Shown here one piece after another: positions 1-9,796 of a DNA stretch of 64,000 bases (the first letter of the stretch is position 1; every line of letters begins with the position of its first letter). Below the pieces are notes generated by a model. It did not search any database and was not told where the DNA came from. It saw only the letters and a program-made list of their open reading frames with translations. The DNA is taken from positions 1-64,000 of the forward strand of contig CAYJKT010000013.1 in the NCBI GenBank assembly GCA_964370775.1, read 5' to 3'. The DNA comes from SIG603 sp964370775. Its GTDB lineage: Bacteria > Bacillota > Clostridia > Oscillospirales > Acutalibacteraceae. Position numbers and translations under genes: made by a program.

Positions 1-103
1 ATATAAATAATCTTTATTAAACTATACCACAGTAAAATATATATTTCAAATGTTTATTTATTGGTACTAAGCTATAACAGCACCTTTTTATATATTGATA
101 AAT

Positions 104-952
104 TCATTGCATGGTCTCTTTAACAAAAACCTTTTTGTCTTTACTAAATTCAGTTAACCAACAGGCAAAAATTCCACCAAAAAGCATAATATACATGCAT
201 ATATATAGCCATAGCATTACTACAACAACTGCTGCAAAATTGCCGTAAACCTTAGAGTAATCTAAGAAGTTTTCCAATGCGTACGAAAAACCTGATGAAA
301 AAGCTAACCACCCTAAAGATGACAAACATGCCCCAAAAAAGCAATTTATCAGCCTTATTTTGTTCTTTCTTGGAACTAACTTGTAGCTTAATGTGAAGTA
401 AAATGCTAAAATAATGAACGACCAAAATGAACTGCTGTCGAAAATTACCGATACTATATTAAAAAGCTGAGGGAAGTTGTTAGTTAATAAATCTAGTATA
501 ATATTCCCAAAAAGAAGTATAACAACAGCTGCGACTATAACCACCACAAAAGCAAATGTGTATATAAACGAAGCTACTCTAACTCTTACATAACTCCTTG
601 TGTCGTCAATATCAAACACAGAGTTCAAGCCTTTAATAAGCGCAAACATAGCACGTGAAGCCGACCACAGAGTTGTTATTGCTGTTATAGAAATCATTCC
701 GAAAGTCTGACCCTCGCCGACTAATATATTAGATACTGTATCTCTTATCTCAGTTGGTAAAAGGTTTATGAGATAAGAGATAAAAGTTTCACCGTTTATG
801 TTAATATAGTTGAATAATGAAAGACAAAACAGTATAAATGGTATCAGAGATATGATGATGAAAAATGCACTTTGTGTGGCATATAAGTCAACACTATCAG
901 CTTTTATTTTTTTTTGAAACCAAATAACATGGTCTTTTATCACAGCGTACAT
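104..952 (-). CDS. YihY/BrkB family inner-membrane protein
   Basis: This 282-residue protein has about six long hydrophobic segments. Near the N-terminus it reads DLYATQSAFFIIISLIPFIL, which matches the YihY/virulence-factor BrkB family, and a later segment reads ITTLWSASRAMFALIKGLN, also typical of that family. The family consists of polytopic inner-membrane proteins once annotated as ribonuclease BN; their molecular role is unsettled. The ATG at 952 has an AGGAG ribosome site just upstream. The gene is on the same strand as the lipoprotein gene upstream and only about 20 bases from it, so co-transcription is plausible. The family call is firm and the function is unknown. Confidence 0.85.
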   Translation of the reverse strand: MYAVIKDHVIWFQKKIKADSVDLYATQSAFFIIISLIPFILFCLSLFNYININGETFISYLINLLPTEIRDTVSNILVGEGQTFGMISITAITTLWSASRAMFALIKGLNSVFDIDDTRSYVRVRVASFIYTFAFVVVIVAAVVILLFGNIILDLLTNNFPQLFNIVSVIFDSSSFWSFIILAFYFTLSYKLVPRKNKIRLINCFFGACLSSLGWLAFSSGFSYALENFLDYSKVYGNFAAVVVVMLWLYICMYIMLFGGIFACWLTEFSKDKKVFVKETMQ

Positions 953-974
953 AGTTCATCTCCTATACTTTATT

Positions 975-2843
975 TTATGGCAAAAGATTAAAATCTTCGG
1001 TGTAGTCTCCGTGTTGTAGTTCGCCGTCAAAAAGGCTTATAAATGGGTGATAGTTATACATTCCACCCTCATAATGCGATGTTACAATCTCTACATTAGA
1101 GTACAAATCGCTAACATTGCACAGCAAATACAGCACGTCTCCCTCTGTTTTATAAAGCAGGGTTCCTCTTGTTTCTTTTCCGTTATCGTCTATATAACTT
1201 TCATACACTTCAATCGGCGAACCCCATAAACTTTGAATAAGATAATATTCATTACCGTATTCTGTGCTAAAATATTCTATGCTGTCTTGTTCAGTTTCCG
1301 TAAGAATTAAATCAAATACTGGTATTTCGTATCCATAAGCGTCAATTACATCTTGATAATAACCAACAAAAGACACTGCAAAGGCATTGTGAGACTCAAC
1401 CATATAGCTGTCAGAAAAGGTCTCTATCAATGAAATCTCATTATTTATATTGTCAAAAACATAACAATTTTGGTTTTCTTGTGCACCATATTGGCCTTGG
1501 TATGGGCTGACATCTGCATCTAACACTGGCTGAGTATCTGTTACAACCACTGTTGGTTTTGTTAGTGTAGATACTTCTACCGATTGATATAATTGTTGTT
1601 CAAACACAATAGATTTTTTCGGAAGTTCTTCAAGCTGTAATAGCTCGACATTTTCTATTATCTTACCCGGTATGAACAGTCCGTCATCTCTCGTAGACTT
1701 CATATCATTCACAAAATCTTGGTCGTCTCTCAGCTCGGTTATTTTGCTATAATCTTCTAAAACAATAGCTTTTTCATAATCAAAAACTGCTTGTTCTTCT
1801 GGAGTTTTTGGAGTGTCCTCTAGTATAAAAAAGCTTCCATTATTAAATACAGCAGATGTTCCCACGCTGTTACTTTTTGGGTAAGCGTCTAAAAACTGCA
1901 CTGTTTTTCCAGTAATATCTTCTGTCATGATCTCGCTATTTATAGACAATATCACATGGTTTTGAAACTCAGTCGGTAGCGTGTCACTGTTAATATCAAC
2001 TGTTTCATTTAGGCTAAACGCAGTGTGTTCATCTTCTGGATTATACTGCCAAAAGTACTGTGTGCCCTCTCTTGACTGCAAAACATCGTCTGTAACATCA
2101 GTTATTAAGTAAGTAAGTCCGTCTTGAATTAGATATAGAATTGAAAAATCGTTGTTAATAGAGTTAGTTTGAACAAAAGAGAATTCTCCCTCGTGTTTCA
2201 CTCCACCGTTTTCGTCTAGAGCGTATATATGAACCATTGGTTTTTCATAATCTTTTGCATAACTGATATTTTGTGTGTCGAAGTAAGACATTTCGTTATG
2301 ATATACTCTAGCTATAACCAACTCGCAAATATCGTCACCATTAAAATCAACCAAGTTAGCATATAGTCTGCCACTAGTGGTTGGTGTTTGATTTAGAGCT
2401 TTTTGATAAGCGTAAATCAAAGATGAATACGGGCTGTAGTCTATATCTGTAGCTTGTGTGACGGTGTCTTTTTTAGTGTAATCTAACCACGTATCAGATA
2501 CTATGTCGTGCCAGTAAACGGTTCCTGTTTCTGTAACAGCAAGCCTTTCTTCCGTGGTGAATTTGTCTTCTGAATTTGTGCCAACTAAAAATACAGCACA
2601 AGTATCTCCCAAAATATCTTCGTCAGTACTTCGAATGATTGCCCTAGCATTAAAATAATCTTCGCCTACAGCGTCTAAAAGCATATCTTCATAGCTAGAA
2701 CTTTCAATACTTGATTCTTGAATTTCACTGCTTGCAGTTTGTGGTGTAGTATCAACAATTTGCGAACTGTTATCATCACTATAAGTGCAAGCGCTAAATA
2801 TCACTGCTAATGATATTACTGAAATAAGTAGCTTCTTTTTCAT
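975..2843 (-). CDS. Large lipoprotein of unknown function
   Basis: I do not recognise this family. The N-terminus has a lysine-rich start, a hydrophobic core and a lipobox ending in a cysteine (VIFSAC), so the product is probably a lipid-anchored surface protein. A Ser/Thr/Glu-rich stretch follows, then a long acidic and aromatic-rich ectodomain of about 570 residues. One segment (VDFNGDDICELVIARVY) resembles an FG-GAP or calcium-binding type loop often seen in secreted Clostridia proteins. I chose the ATG at 2843, which has GGGGTGG six bases upstream, over the in-frame GTG at 2852, which would sit on that ribosome site. The downstream neighbour is the YihY-family gene. Confidence 0.6.
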   Translation of the reverse strand: MKKKLLISVISLAVIFSACTYSDDNSSQIVDTTPQTASSEIQESSIESSSYEDMLLDAVGEDYFNARAIIRSTDEDILGDTCAVFLVGTNSEDKFTTEERLAVTETGTVYWHDIVSDTWLDYTKKDTVTQATDIDYSPYSSLIYAYQKALNQTPTTSGRLYANLVDFNGDDICELVIARVYHNEMSYFDTQNISYAKDYEKPMVHIYALDENGGVKHEGEFSFVQTNSINNDFSILYLIQDGLTYLITDVTDDVLQSREGTQYFWQYNPEDEHTAFSLNETVDINSDTLPTEFQNHVILSINSEIMTEDITGKTVQFLDAYPKSNSVGTSAVFNNGSFFILEDTPKTPEEQAVFDYEKAIVLEDYSKITELRDDQDFVNDMKSTRDDGLFIPGKIIENVELLQLEELPKKSIVFEQQLYQSVEVSTLTKPTVVVTDTQPVLDADVSPYQGQYGAQENQNCYVFDNINNEISLIETFSDSYMVESHNAFAVSFVGYYQDVIDAYGYEIPVFDLILTETEQDSIEYFSTEYGNEYYLIQSLWGSPIEVYESYIDDNGKETRGTLLYKTEGDVLYLLCNVSDLYSNVEIVTSHYEGGMYNYHPFISLFDGELQHGDYTEDFNLLP

Positions 2844-2970
2844 GTTATCCACCCCTAAACAAATTTTATGTATATAGTATAGTTTTATTCTAGCAAATGT
2901 TAATTAAAAAATCTACATATATTTATTAATAATAATATAAAATCGTTAGATATATGACTAAGATATATAT

Positions 2971-3010
2971 AAGAAAGAGCCAGTAATTTCTTACTAGCTC
3001 TTTCTTTGTA
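2971..3010 (-). terminator. Rho-independent terminator of the SH3/lysozyme gene
   Basis: The arms AGAAAGAGCCAGTAA and TTACTAGCTCTTTCT can pair over about 15 bases around a 4-base loop, with one mismatch. The gene ending at 3036 reads into this hairpin on the minus strand. Both flanks are A/T-rich, so it could work in either direction. Confidence 0.75.
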
Positions 3011-3035
3011 TTAGTCAATCATAACAATTGTAGTA

Positions 3036-6000
3036 TTATTGATATTGTGCCATGCATGATGGATAAGGGAAGTTATAAGTATTGATTTTGTAATTTGCAT
3101 TGCTCTTATCAGCCTCTGCATAGTTGCCGTATAAGAAGATTTTAGCTTCTGCTAGTCTTCTATATAACAAGCCAGCTAGACACTCACCACCTGCAACGTG
3201 CCATTCAAGAAGTCTAAAACTGAATGCACCAGCGTCAACATAAGTTAAGTCTTTAACAGAGTTTACATAGTTAGTTAAGCTTACATAACCTGCTCTAATC
3301 CAACCTTCGTTAATTTGGTACCATGTTTCGCCATTGCTGTGTGTTACGTATCCTGTAACAGTAACAGTAGCACCTTGTGATAAAGTAGACGTTACAGCAC
3401 CGTTGTTGCTATCTGCATACACGCTAGAAGTTCTAATAACTGTACCATATTGTGGAGAAGTAGCGCTTAAGTTAAGTGATGAATAATTAACTGCTGTTTT
3501 CATAACATCTTTAACAGTTGAATCTGTTGTCCATGCTGTACCAACGTTATAAGCAAAGCTTACCATTGCATCAAATTGTGCTTGAGTAGCTGCAAAGTTG
3601 TTGTTCTTTATCATAGAGTTAACATCTTTTGTGTACTCTTCTTGGCTAACGGTGTCTACAAGCATTGCTAGACCCTCTGTTGGAGTTAAGTTGTTGTAGA
3701 ATGTCTCGTTAGCGTATAGAACATATCCATAACCTAAGGTAGGAATACCACCTGCTAGGTCGTCGGAATAAACTGTTTTAACAAATCCTTCAAAAGAACC
3801 TAAAAGAGAAATCATCTCTGAACTTACTTGTCTTTGAACATTGCTTGCACCACTTGTAGCACCAACAATAACTGTGAACTCGTACGGAGTTGTAGAGTAT
3901 GTAGAACCTGTTTTAGAATAAACCTTAACTGTGTGTGAGCCTTCTGGCAATGTTACAGAAGCTTTAAATATATTGATAGTGTTATCAACAAAGCCCTCTG
4001 TAGATTGTGTTTCTGTGCTTACAACGCCACTTGTTAGAGTTTGTCCGTTTACTTCAAAACGAACTTCTGTTTTTGCTGTGTCTGTAACTGCTACAAGGTT
4101 GAATGCTTCGTTTGCAACAGCTGCGTTTTCTTCTGGATACGCAAATCTTATGTTTTCAGGTGCCGTAACTGTGATAGTTACACTAGAAGTAGAATTACCG
4201 AATGAATCTTTTGCTGTGATAGTAGCAGTACCAGGTGAGTTAGCGTAAATATAACCACTGTTTACACTTGCTATGCTGTCATTACTTGATGTCCAAGTAT
4301 AACCTGATGCGCCACTAGCTTTTATGTAGATTGATTTATATTGTGGAACAGAAGCACTTGAAGTCGATAGTGAAACGCCAGAACCTGATGAACTTGTGTA
4401 AGGTGTTAGATAAGCCGAAGCTACATAGCCTACAATGCCAGAGTCTGTTTTGATTTTAAACCAATCATCACTTGTTTTTTCAATTAAAGTAACAATTTTA
4501 CCAAAGCCTACTTGTGTTATAATTCCACCAGAAGTAGAAGCTGCGTCTCTAACATTTAATGCATCTGCTGTTATTTTATAGTAAGTGTCAGTAGTGCCTG
4601 TGTTAGAATCTGGTGATTGAGTAGGTGTTGCTGTTGGAGCTGGTGTTGCGCTACCTGTTGGAGAGATGTATAAATAATTTGTGTGTACATAACCTTGTGT
4701 TCCGTCAGCTAATTGAACTTTGTACCAAGAGCTGTTAGATGTATCTAAAACTGTAACCATAGTACCAGCTTTAAGTGTAGAAATAATTGAGTGGCTAGTG
4801 CCAGCGCCAGTACGGAAGTTAACTGCATCTGTAGTATAAGCTACTGTAGAACCAGGAGCTGGAGTAGCTGTTGGTTTTGGTGGTATAGGTGTTGGAGTTG
4901 GAGTAGAAGTTGGAACCGGTGTTGGTGTAGGTGTTGCTGTTAACTCTTGTGTTATTTTAATGTAACTAGAGTGCATATAGCCAACCTCACCTGTTGGAAC
5001 TTTTACTTGATACCAAGTTGAATCACTTCTATCTAAAATAGTTAGCTTTGTGCCAGGTGCACAAATTGTTAGTATAGGATAGCTAGTGCTTTTCCATGTT
5101 CTTAGGTTAACAGTGTCTGTTGTTTCGCCCAATGCTTGTCCAGTTGAACTTGGNNNNNNNNNNNNNNNNNNNNNNNNNNNNNNNNNNNNNNNNNNNNNNN
5201 NNNNNNNNNNNNNNNNNNNNNNNNNNNNNNNNNNNNNNNNNNNNNNNNNNNNNGTGTAGCTGTCGGTTTTGGAGTTGCAGTTGGTGACGCTGTAGGGGCT
5301 GGAGTAGCTGTAGCCTCTTGTGTTACTTTAATGTAACTAGAATGCATATAGCCAATTTCACCTGTTGGAACTTTAACTTCGTACCAAGTTTTGTCAGATG
5401 TATTTAAAATAGTTAGCTTTGTGCCAGGTGCACAAACTGTTAGTATAGGATAGCTAGTGCTCTTCCATGTTCTTAGGTTAACTGTGCCTGTTGTCTCTCC
5501 CAAGCCAGTTCCACCAGTAGATGGCGCCGGTGTTGCAGTCGCACTAGGTTTTGGTGTTGCAGTTACACCTGTTTCAGTAATTTTTATATAGTTAGAGTGC
5601 ATATAGCCTGTCTCGCCAGTAGCAACTTCTACTTTGAAATATGTACCAGAGTTGTCTAATATAGATACACTCACACCAGCTGAAACAACACTGATTAAAC
5701 TGTCGCTTATGCTTCCGCCACTTCTTAGGTTAACTGTATTTGTAGTAACTCCTTTAGAAACGGCACTTGTAGAAGGTGCTGTAGTTGGTGTTGTAGTAGC
5801 AGAACTGCCAACACTTATGTAATTAGAATGCATGTAGCCTTCTTCACCAGTAGATACTTTTACTTTGTACCAAGTGCTATCAGATTTATCAAGTATAGTT
5901 AGGCTAGTCCCTGTTGGAACAACTTTGATAACTGTAGTGCTTGTACTTTTTCCTGTACGCAAGTTTACGTTATCTGTAGTTACGCCTGCTTCACTTGTTG

Positions 6001-6298
6001 TAGAAGAAGCAAGTTGAATATAATCAGAATGCATATATCCACTTGTACCGTTAGATAAACTAACTTTGTACCAAGTACTGTTAGAGTCATCTGTAACAGT
6101 TAGGCTAGTTCCCGTTGTAACCACTTGAATAACAGAGTGATTAGTACCTGCTCCTGTTCTTAGATTTACATTATCTGTAGTTTTTGCGCTTATATTCGCA
6201 GCGCTTGCACTATAAAGCGGGAAAGAAGTTACAAGTATCATCAAACATAAAATGATAGATACAAACTTCATTGCTCCTGAATTTGTTTTCGTTAACAT
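3036..6298 (-). CDS. Secreted multi-SH3b protein with an interrupted GH24-type lysozyme domain (contains assembly gap)
   Basis: The product has a signal peptide, then at least seven bacterial SH3 (SH3b) repeats of about 65 residues. Each has a VNLRTG-type motif and ends in GYMHSxYI, and they are separated by Thr/Pro/Ala linkers. A Big-type Ig domain and a second beta-sandwich segment follow. The C-terminal part contains FEGFVKTVYSDDLAGG then PTLGYGY, the Glu-Asp-Thr layout of phage-type GH24 lysozymes. An extra SH3b module sits inside this catalytic domain before its last part (AGGECLAGLLYRRLAEAK). The likely role is peptidoglycan hydrolysis at the cell surface. The start at 6298 is set by GGAGGT just upstream. 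The frames on the two sides of the 100-N gap differ by one, which is expected if the 100 N is only a placeholder, so I treat this as one gene. Confidence 0.75.
5154..5253. other. Assembly gap of exactly 100 N
   Basis: The gap lies between two nearly identical SH3b units (GETTxTVNLRTWKSTSYPIL on both sides) and Thr/Pro linkers. Exactly 100 N is a common placeholder for an unknown length. The likely cause is collapse or failure of assembly in tandem repeats, so the real number of SH3b units is unknown. Confidence 0.95.
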
Positions 6299-6348
6299 TT
6301 TTACCTCCAAAAAATCTGGTTTGTCAGACAATTAATTAAGTAGGTAAT

Positions 6349-6377
6349 ATTATACTACATAAAGTAAAAAATTGCAA
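6349..6377 (-). promoter_or_regulatory. Probable vegetative promoter of the SH3/lysozyme gene
   Basis: On the minus strand, TTGCAA (6377-6372) is followed by a 17-base spacer and a perfect TATAAT (6354-6349). The gene start lies about 50 bases downstream. It is divergent from the dnaD promoter. Confidence 0.6.
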
Positions 6378-6418
6378 TAGTGTAATCATTTATTTCAAAA
6401 TTTGTTACAATTTTGTCT

Positions 6419-6447
6419 TTGCAATATGGCGAAAAATGTGGTACAAT
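6419..6447 (+). promoter_or_regulatory. Probable vegetative promoter of dnaD
   Basis: TTGCAA (6419-6424), a 17-base spacer and TACAAT (6442-6447) lie about 50 bases before the dnaD ATG. This is a good sigma-A-type match and probably drives dnaD, dnaC and the cytidylyltransferase gene. Confidence 0.6.
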
Positions 6448-6495
6448 CTATTGTAAACAAGCCAAATATTACAGAAAAAGGAAAAAGTTAAAAAA

Positions 6496-7443
6496 ATGTC
6501 ATATTTACTAGATATTGGGGTGTGGAACAATGTTTTTGCTGTGCCATCTCAAATTATAGATGAACATATAAACAAGTGTACAGGGGACTCTTTTAAGATT
6601 TTGTTATTCTTTTTAAGAAATTCTAACGCAAGTTTTGACGAAAAAAAAATTTCAGAAATCACTGGAATTCAGCCTTATAATATAGAAAATGCTATAAAAT
6701 ATTGGACAGATGCTGGAATTTTGAAAGACACAGAGGGTAAGTTAACTCCTGTTGTAACAGTTGTTCAAAACTCTACAAATGAGATAGAAAAACCAAAAAG
6801 AATGTTAAGACCAGACGGAATTTACATTGCAAAAAGGTTAAAAGAATCACCTGAGCTTTATCATATCATGCACGAGGCAGAGTCTCTTTTAGGCAAAACT
6901 TTGTCGCCGTCGTTCTCGGCAGTATTGCTTGTAGCACACGACGATTACCAATTGCCTGTGGAAGTTATAATAATGCTTTTGTCTTACTGTGTAAGCATAG
7001 GCAAAACTTCAACAGTTTTTGTGGAAGGCTTAACAAAAAACTGGCATGAAGCAGGAGTAGCTACAATGCAAGATGCAGAGGCTAAGATAGCCGACATGGA
7101 CGGAGTAGCAAAAGCGTGGAAGCGATTGTGTGGGCTTATGTCTATTCCATTTAGACACCCTACAAAAAAAGAAAACGAACTTGCAAAGGCTGCTATATGC
7201 GACATGAAGTTCACCGATGAAATGATTATGTTTGCGTATGAAAAAACTGTGGAGTCAACTGGTAAGTTTCAACCCAAATATATGCAAAAAATACTTGAAA
7301 ACTGGCATGGCAAGAAATTCGTTACAGTTAGTGATGTTAGAAATAGCGAGAACAATGCGAGAACTCCAGAGAGCAAAAGAAGTTATAATATTAGTGATTA
7401 CGAAAAACTTAATGTGTTTGATATAGAGGATGTGGAAGAATGA
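6496..7443 (+). CDS. DnaD-domain replication protein
   Basis: In Firmicutes, DnaD and DnaB proteins help load the replicative helicase during replication initiation and restart. The N-terminal ~95 residues look like a winged-helix region (DEKKISEITGIQ, then AIKYWTDAGIL). Two DnaD/DnaB_2-type helical modules follow, at roughly residues 110-190 and 205-285. The second contains YMQKILENW, the YxxxIxxxW motif of the family. The stop overlaps the start of the next gene by four bases (ATGA), so translation is probably coupled to the DnaC/DnaI-like loader. Confidence 0.85.
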   Translation: MSYLLDIGVWNNVFAVPSQIIDEHINKCTGDSFKILLFFLRNSNASFDEKKISEITGIQPYNIENAIKYWTDAGILKDTEGKLTPVVTVVQNSTNEIEKPKRMLRPDGIYIAKRLKESPELYHIMHEAESLLGKTLSPSFSAVLLVAHDDYQLPVEVIIMLLSYCVSIGKTSTVFVEGLTKNWHEAGVATMQDAEAKIADMDGVAKAWKRLCGLMSIPFRHPTKKENELAKAAICDMKFTDEMIMFAYEKTVESTGKFQPKYMQKILENWHGKKFVTVSDVRNSENNARTPESKRSYNISDYEKLNVFDIEDVEE

Positions 7444-8405
7444 TATATAGCGAAAAAGTGTATCAAAAAGCTAGAGAAATAATAAGTGCTAAAAGAAGAG
7501 AAGCAGAGATTACTGCAAGCAAAAATTATGAGAGCTTTTGTACCGTGTGCCCAGAGGCTATACAAATAGAAAAAGCGTTGAGACAAACAGGTAGCAGAGC
7601 AGCTGTTTCTGTTATTAAAGGTGGAAGTGTTAAAGATGAGCTAACTGCTTTGAAGAATATCAACTTAGAGTTACAGAAAAAAATGCACGAGCTTTTGACT
7701 TATCATAACCTGACAGAACAGGACATCAACCCAAATTACGCATGCAAAAAATGTAACGACACAGCGTTTGTTAACGGATTTATGTGTGATTGCTTTAAGG
7801 CTACATTAAAGCAAGTTTGCTATGACGAGCTTAACAGCTCAACACCTTTAACCGTAAGTGATTTTGCTCATTTTTCTTTGTCTTATTTTAACGACTACTC
7901 TACAAGCGACAAAAAGCTTATGGAAAACATCTTCATGTACTGCAAAAAATATGCGGCCGATTTCACTTTGAACTCACCTAGCTTGCTTTTTCAAGGTAAC
8001 ACAGGCTTAGGTAAAACGCATTTAAGCCTTGCAATTGCAAAAGAGGTTATCGGCAAAGGTTATGGTGTAATTTATGGAAGTGTGCATGGATTTGCAGTGA
8101 GTTTTGAGAAAGAAAGATTTAGCGAAAATCAAGGTACATCAGACCTTATAAGCAACTGCGAGCTTTTGGTGCTTGACGATTTGGGAACAGAGATGAACTC
8201 TGCGTATGCACTTAGTATTTTGTATGATGTTATCAACACACGCATGATGAAGAACCTGCCGACAATCATAAGCACTAACCTAACAATTGCAGAGATGGAG
8301 AAAAAATATAACAATAGATTTGTATCTAGAATTATTGGTAACTGTAAAAGGCTAGGTTTTGTTGGCAGAGATATTAGGCAACAAAAGATTTTTGGTGCTA
8401 AGTAA
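7440..8405 (+). CDS. DnaC/DnaI-like helicase loader, AAA+ ATPase
   Basis: This 321-residue protein has Walker A GNTGLGKTH near residue 185, Walker B LLVLDDLGTE near residue 240, and a later arginine-rich stretch (YNNRFVSRIIGNCKR), as in DnaC/DnaI/IstB-type AAA+ proteins. Upstream of the ATPase lies a cysteine cluster (CKKC, then CDC) that fits a zinc-binding domain like those of DnaI proteins. There are no insertion-sequence features nearby, and the overlap with the dnaD-type gene argues for a chromosomal primosome loader rather than a transposon IstB. It should deliver the DnaB-type helicase onto DNA. Confidence 0.85.
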   Translation: MIYSEKVYQKAREIISAKRREAEITASKNYESFCTVCPEAIQIEKALRQTGSRAAVSVIKGGSVKDELTALKNINLELQKKMHELLTYHNLTEQDINPNYACKKCNDTAFVNGFMCDCFKATLKQVCYDELNSSTPLTVSDFAHFSLSYFNDYSTSDKKLMENIFMYCKKYAADFTLNSPSLLFQGNTGLGKTHLSLAIAKEVIGKGYGVIYGSVHGFAVSFEKERFSENQGTSDLISNCELLVLDDLGTEMNSAYALSILYDVINTRMMKNLPTIISTNLTIAEMEKKYNNRFVSRIIGNCKRLGFVGRDIRQQKIFGAK

Positions 8406-8430
8406 ATAGATTTTTAAAGAGGTTATTACT

Positions 8431-9147
8431 ATGATATTTGGTGCGATAGTAGCTGGCGGCGTAGGCTCTAGAATGAACGAAGACATACCAAAACAGTTTC
8501 TTAAACTTGGCGAAAAAGTCATACTATTATATAGTATAGAAACTTTTATGAGCATAGACGAGTTTGATATGCTATATATTGGAGTTCACAGCGAGTGGTT
8601 TGAGTACACAGAAAACCTTATTAAAGAACATTTTCCGACAAATTCTGACAAAATAAAAATAGTGTGTGGTGGCAAAGACAGAAACGACACAATTTTTAAC
8701 ATTATAAATAGTATAGAGAATGAACATGGCGAAAGTGATGATAATATTATTATAACTCACGACGCTGTAAGGGTTTTTGTCAGCAAAAAAATTATTGAAG
8801 AAAATATAAAAACCGTAAAAAAATATGGTGCCTGTGGTACGAGTATTCCCGTAATAGACACCATAATTGTAAGTGATAATTCAGTTGTGATGAACGATAT
8901 TCCAAGTAGAGACCGTTTGTATCAAGCTCAAACTCCTCAAAGTTTTAATATTAATTTGCTTAAAAAGCATTATTACTCTTTAAGTGAAGATGAAAAAGCT
9001 GTACTTACAGACGCTTGTAAGATATTGCTTGTAAGAGGTGAGGAAGTGAGAATGGTTGAGGGTGATTTTCTTAACTTTAAAATCACAACCAAAAAAGATT
9101 ACATGATAGCGCAGTCTATTGTAGATAAAATTAAAACAGAGTTTTAA
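8431..9147 (+). CDS. IspD/TarI-family cytidylyltransferase
   Basis: This 238-residue protein has the nucleotidyltransferase signature AIVAGGVGSRM followed by PKQFLKLGEK, then HDAVR, TPQSF, LTDACKI and a C-terminal KITT. IspD makes CDP-methylerythritol in isoprenoid synthesis; TarI makes CDP-ribitol for teichoic acids. Residues such as KIIEENI, DIPSRD, YQAQTPQSFN and LTDACKI look closer to TarI-type proteins as I know them, but the two share a fold and motifs. It follows dnaC by 25 bases with a GAGG ribosome site. No isoprenoid or teichoic-acid gene lies beside it, so context does not decide. Its 3' end overlaps the convergent amidotransferase gene by 17 bases. Confidence 0.7.
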   Translation: MIFGAIVAGGVGSRMNEDIPKQFLKLGEKVILLYSIETFMSIDEFDMLYIGVHSEWFEYTENLIKEHFPTNSDKIKIVCGGKDRNDTIFNIINSIENEHGESDDNIIITHDAVRVFVSKKIIEENIKTVKKYGACGTSIPVIDTIIVSDNSVVMNDIPSRDRLYQAQTPQSFNINLLKKHYYSLSEDEKAVLTDACKILLVRGEEVRMVEGDFLNFKITTKKDYMIAQSIVDKIKTEF

Positions 9148-9778
9148 AGAACTCGAACAACAATGCACCCTTAGCGGTGCATTTATTTTTGTATTCATTA
9201 GGAATACGTTCTGGGTGCCACTGCACTCCTATAATAGGTTTTGTCTCGTGAGACACAGCCTCAACAAGTCCGTCGTCAGCAAAAGCAAGTGGAACAAGAC
9301 AGTCGGCAAGCTGCTTAATTGATTGATGATGAGCACTGTTAACGGTGAAAGAACTGCCGTATAATCTGCTTAAAAAACAGTTGTCTATACAGTTAACACC
9401 GTGGAACTTATCCTCTGCACCTCCACAACGTGAATGTAAGGTTTTGGACGGAATATCTTGATATAGGCTACCTCCAAACGCAACATTTAGCAGTTGAATA
9501 CCTTTGCATATACCAAGTATAGGTTTGTTTGCATTTGCAAATATGTTAACCAACTGTAGCTCTTTCAAATCTTTTTCAGTTTCTACATTCTCGCAAAAGA
9601 GGTTTTGCTCACCATAAAACTTAGGGTTCATGTCATAACCACCTGTTAAAAGAAGCCCGTCAGCTATATAGCAATCGGTTATTTCAGTGCTAAAAACAGG
9701 GTCAAATCCATTTTCTACCAACGCATTAAAGTAGTTGATATATTCCGTAACTTCTCCATAAACAAAAATTTTATTCAT
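9131..9778 (-). CDS. Class I glutamine amidotransferase, PuuD/gamma-glutamyl hydrolase-like
   Basis: This 215-residue protein has the class I amidotransferase triad regions: nucleophile cysteine in LGICKGIQLLNVAFGG and the His-Glu pair in GVQWHPER. The sequence SLYQDI, the HGV segment and VNSAHHQ are typical of the PuuD / gamma-glutamyl-gamma-aminobutyrate hydrolase group, which cleaves gamma-glutamyl amides. The substrate here is unknown, as no polyamine genes are nearby. The ATG at 9778 is preceded by a GAGG site. It is 19 bases downstream of the VanZ-family gene on the same strand, so the two may be co-transcribed. Confidence 0.8.
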   Translation of the reverse strand: MNKIFVYGEVTEYINYFNALVENGFDPVFSTEITDCYIADGLLLTGGYDMNPKFYGEQNLFCENVETEKDLKELQLVNIFANANKPILGICKGIQLLNVAFGGSLYQDIPSKTLHSRCGGAEDKFHGVNCIDNCFLSRLYGSSFTVNSAHHQSIKQLADCLVPLAFADDGLVEAVSHETKPIIGVQWHPERIPNEYKNKCTAKGALLFEFFKTLF

Positions 9779-9796
9779 ATTAAGCCTCGTAAAATA

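Noticed and set aside
1..103. A gene or signal at the window start
   Set aside because: Only AT-rich sequence is seen, with no ribosome site, stable hairpin or long frame.
3036..6298. Two separate SH3 genes on the two sides of the gap
   Set aside because: The downstream piece lacks a ribosome site and signal peptide and starts inside a repeat; one gene broken by a placeholder gap is simpler.
7440..8405. An IstB-type transposon ATPase
   Set aside because: No IstA, no inverted repeats, and four-base overlap with a DnaD-type gene; the zinc-type N-terminus fits a helicase loader.
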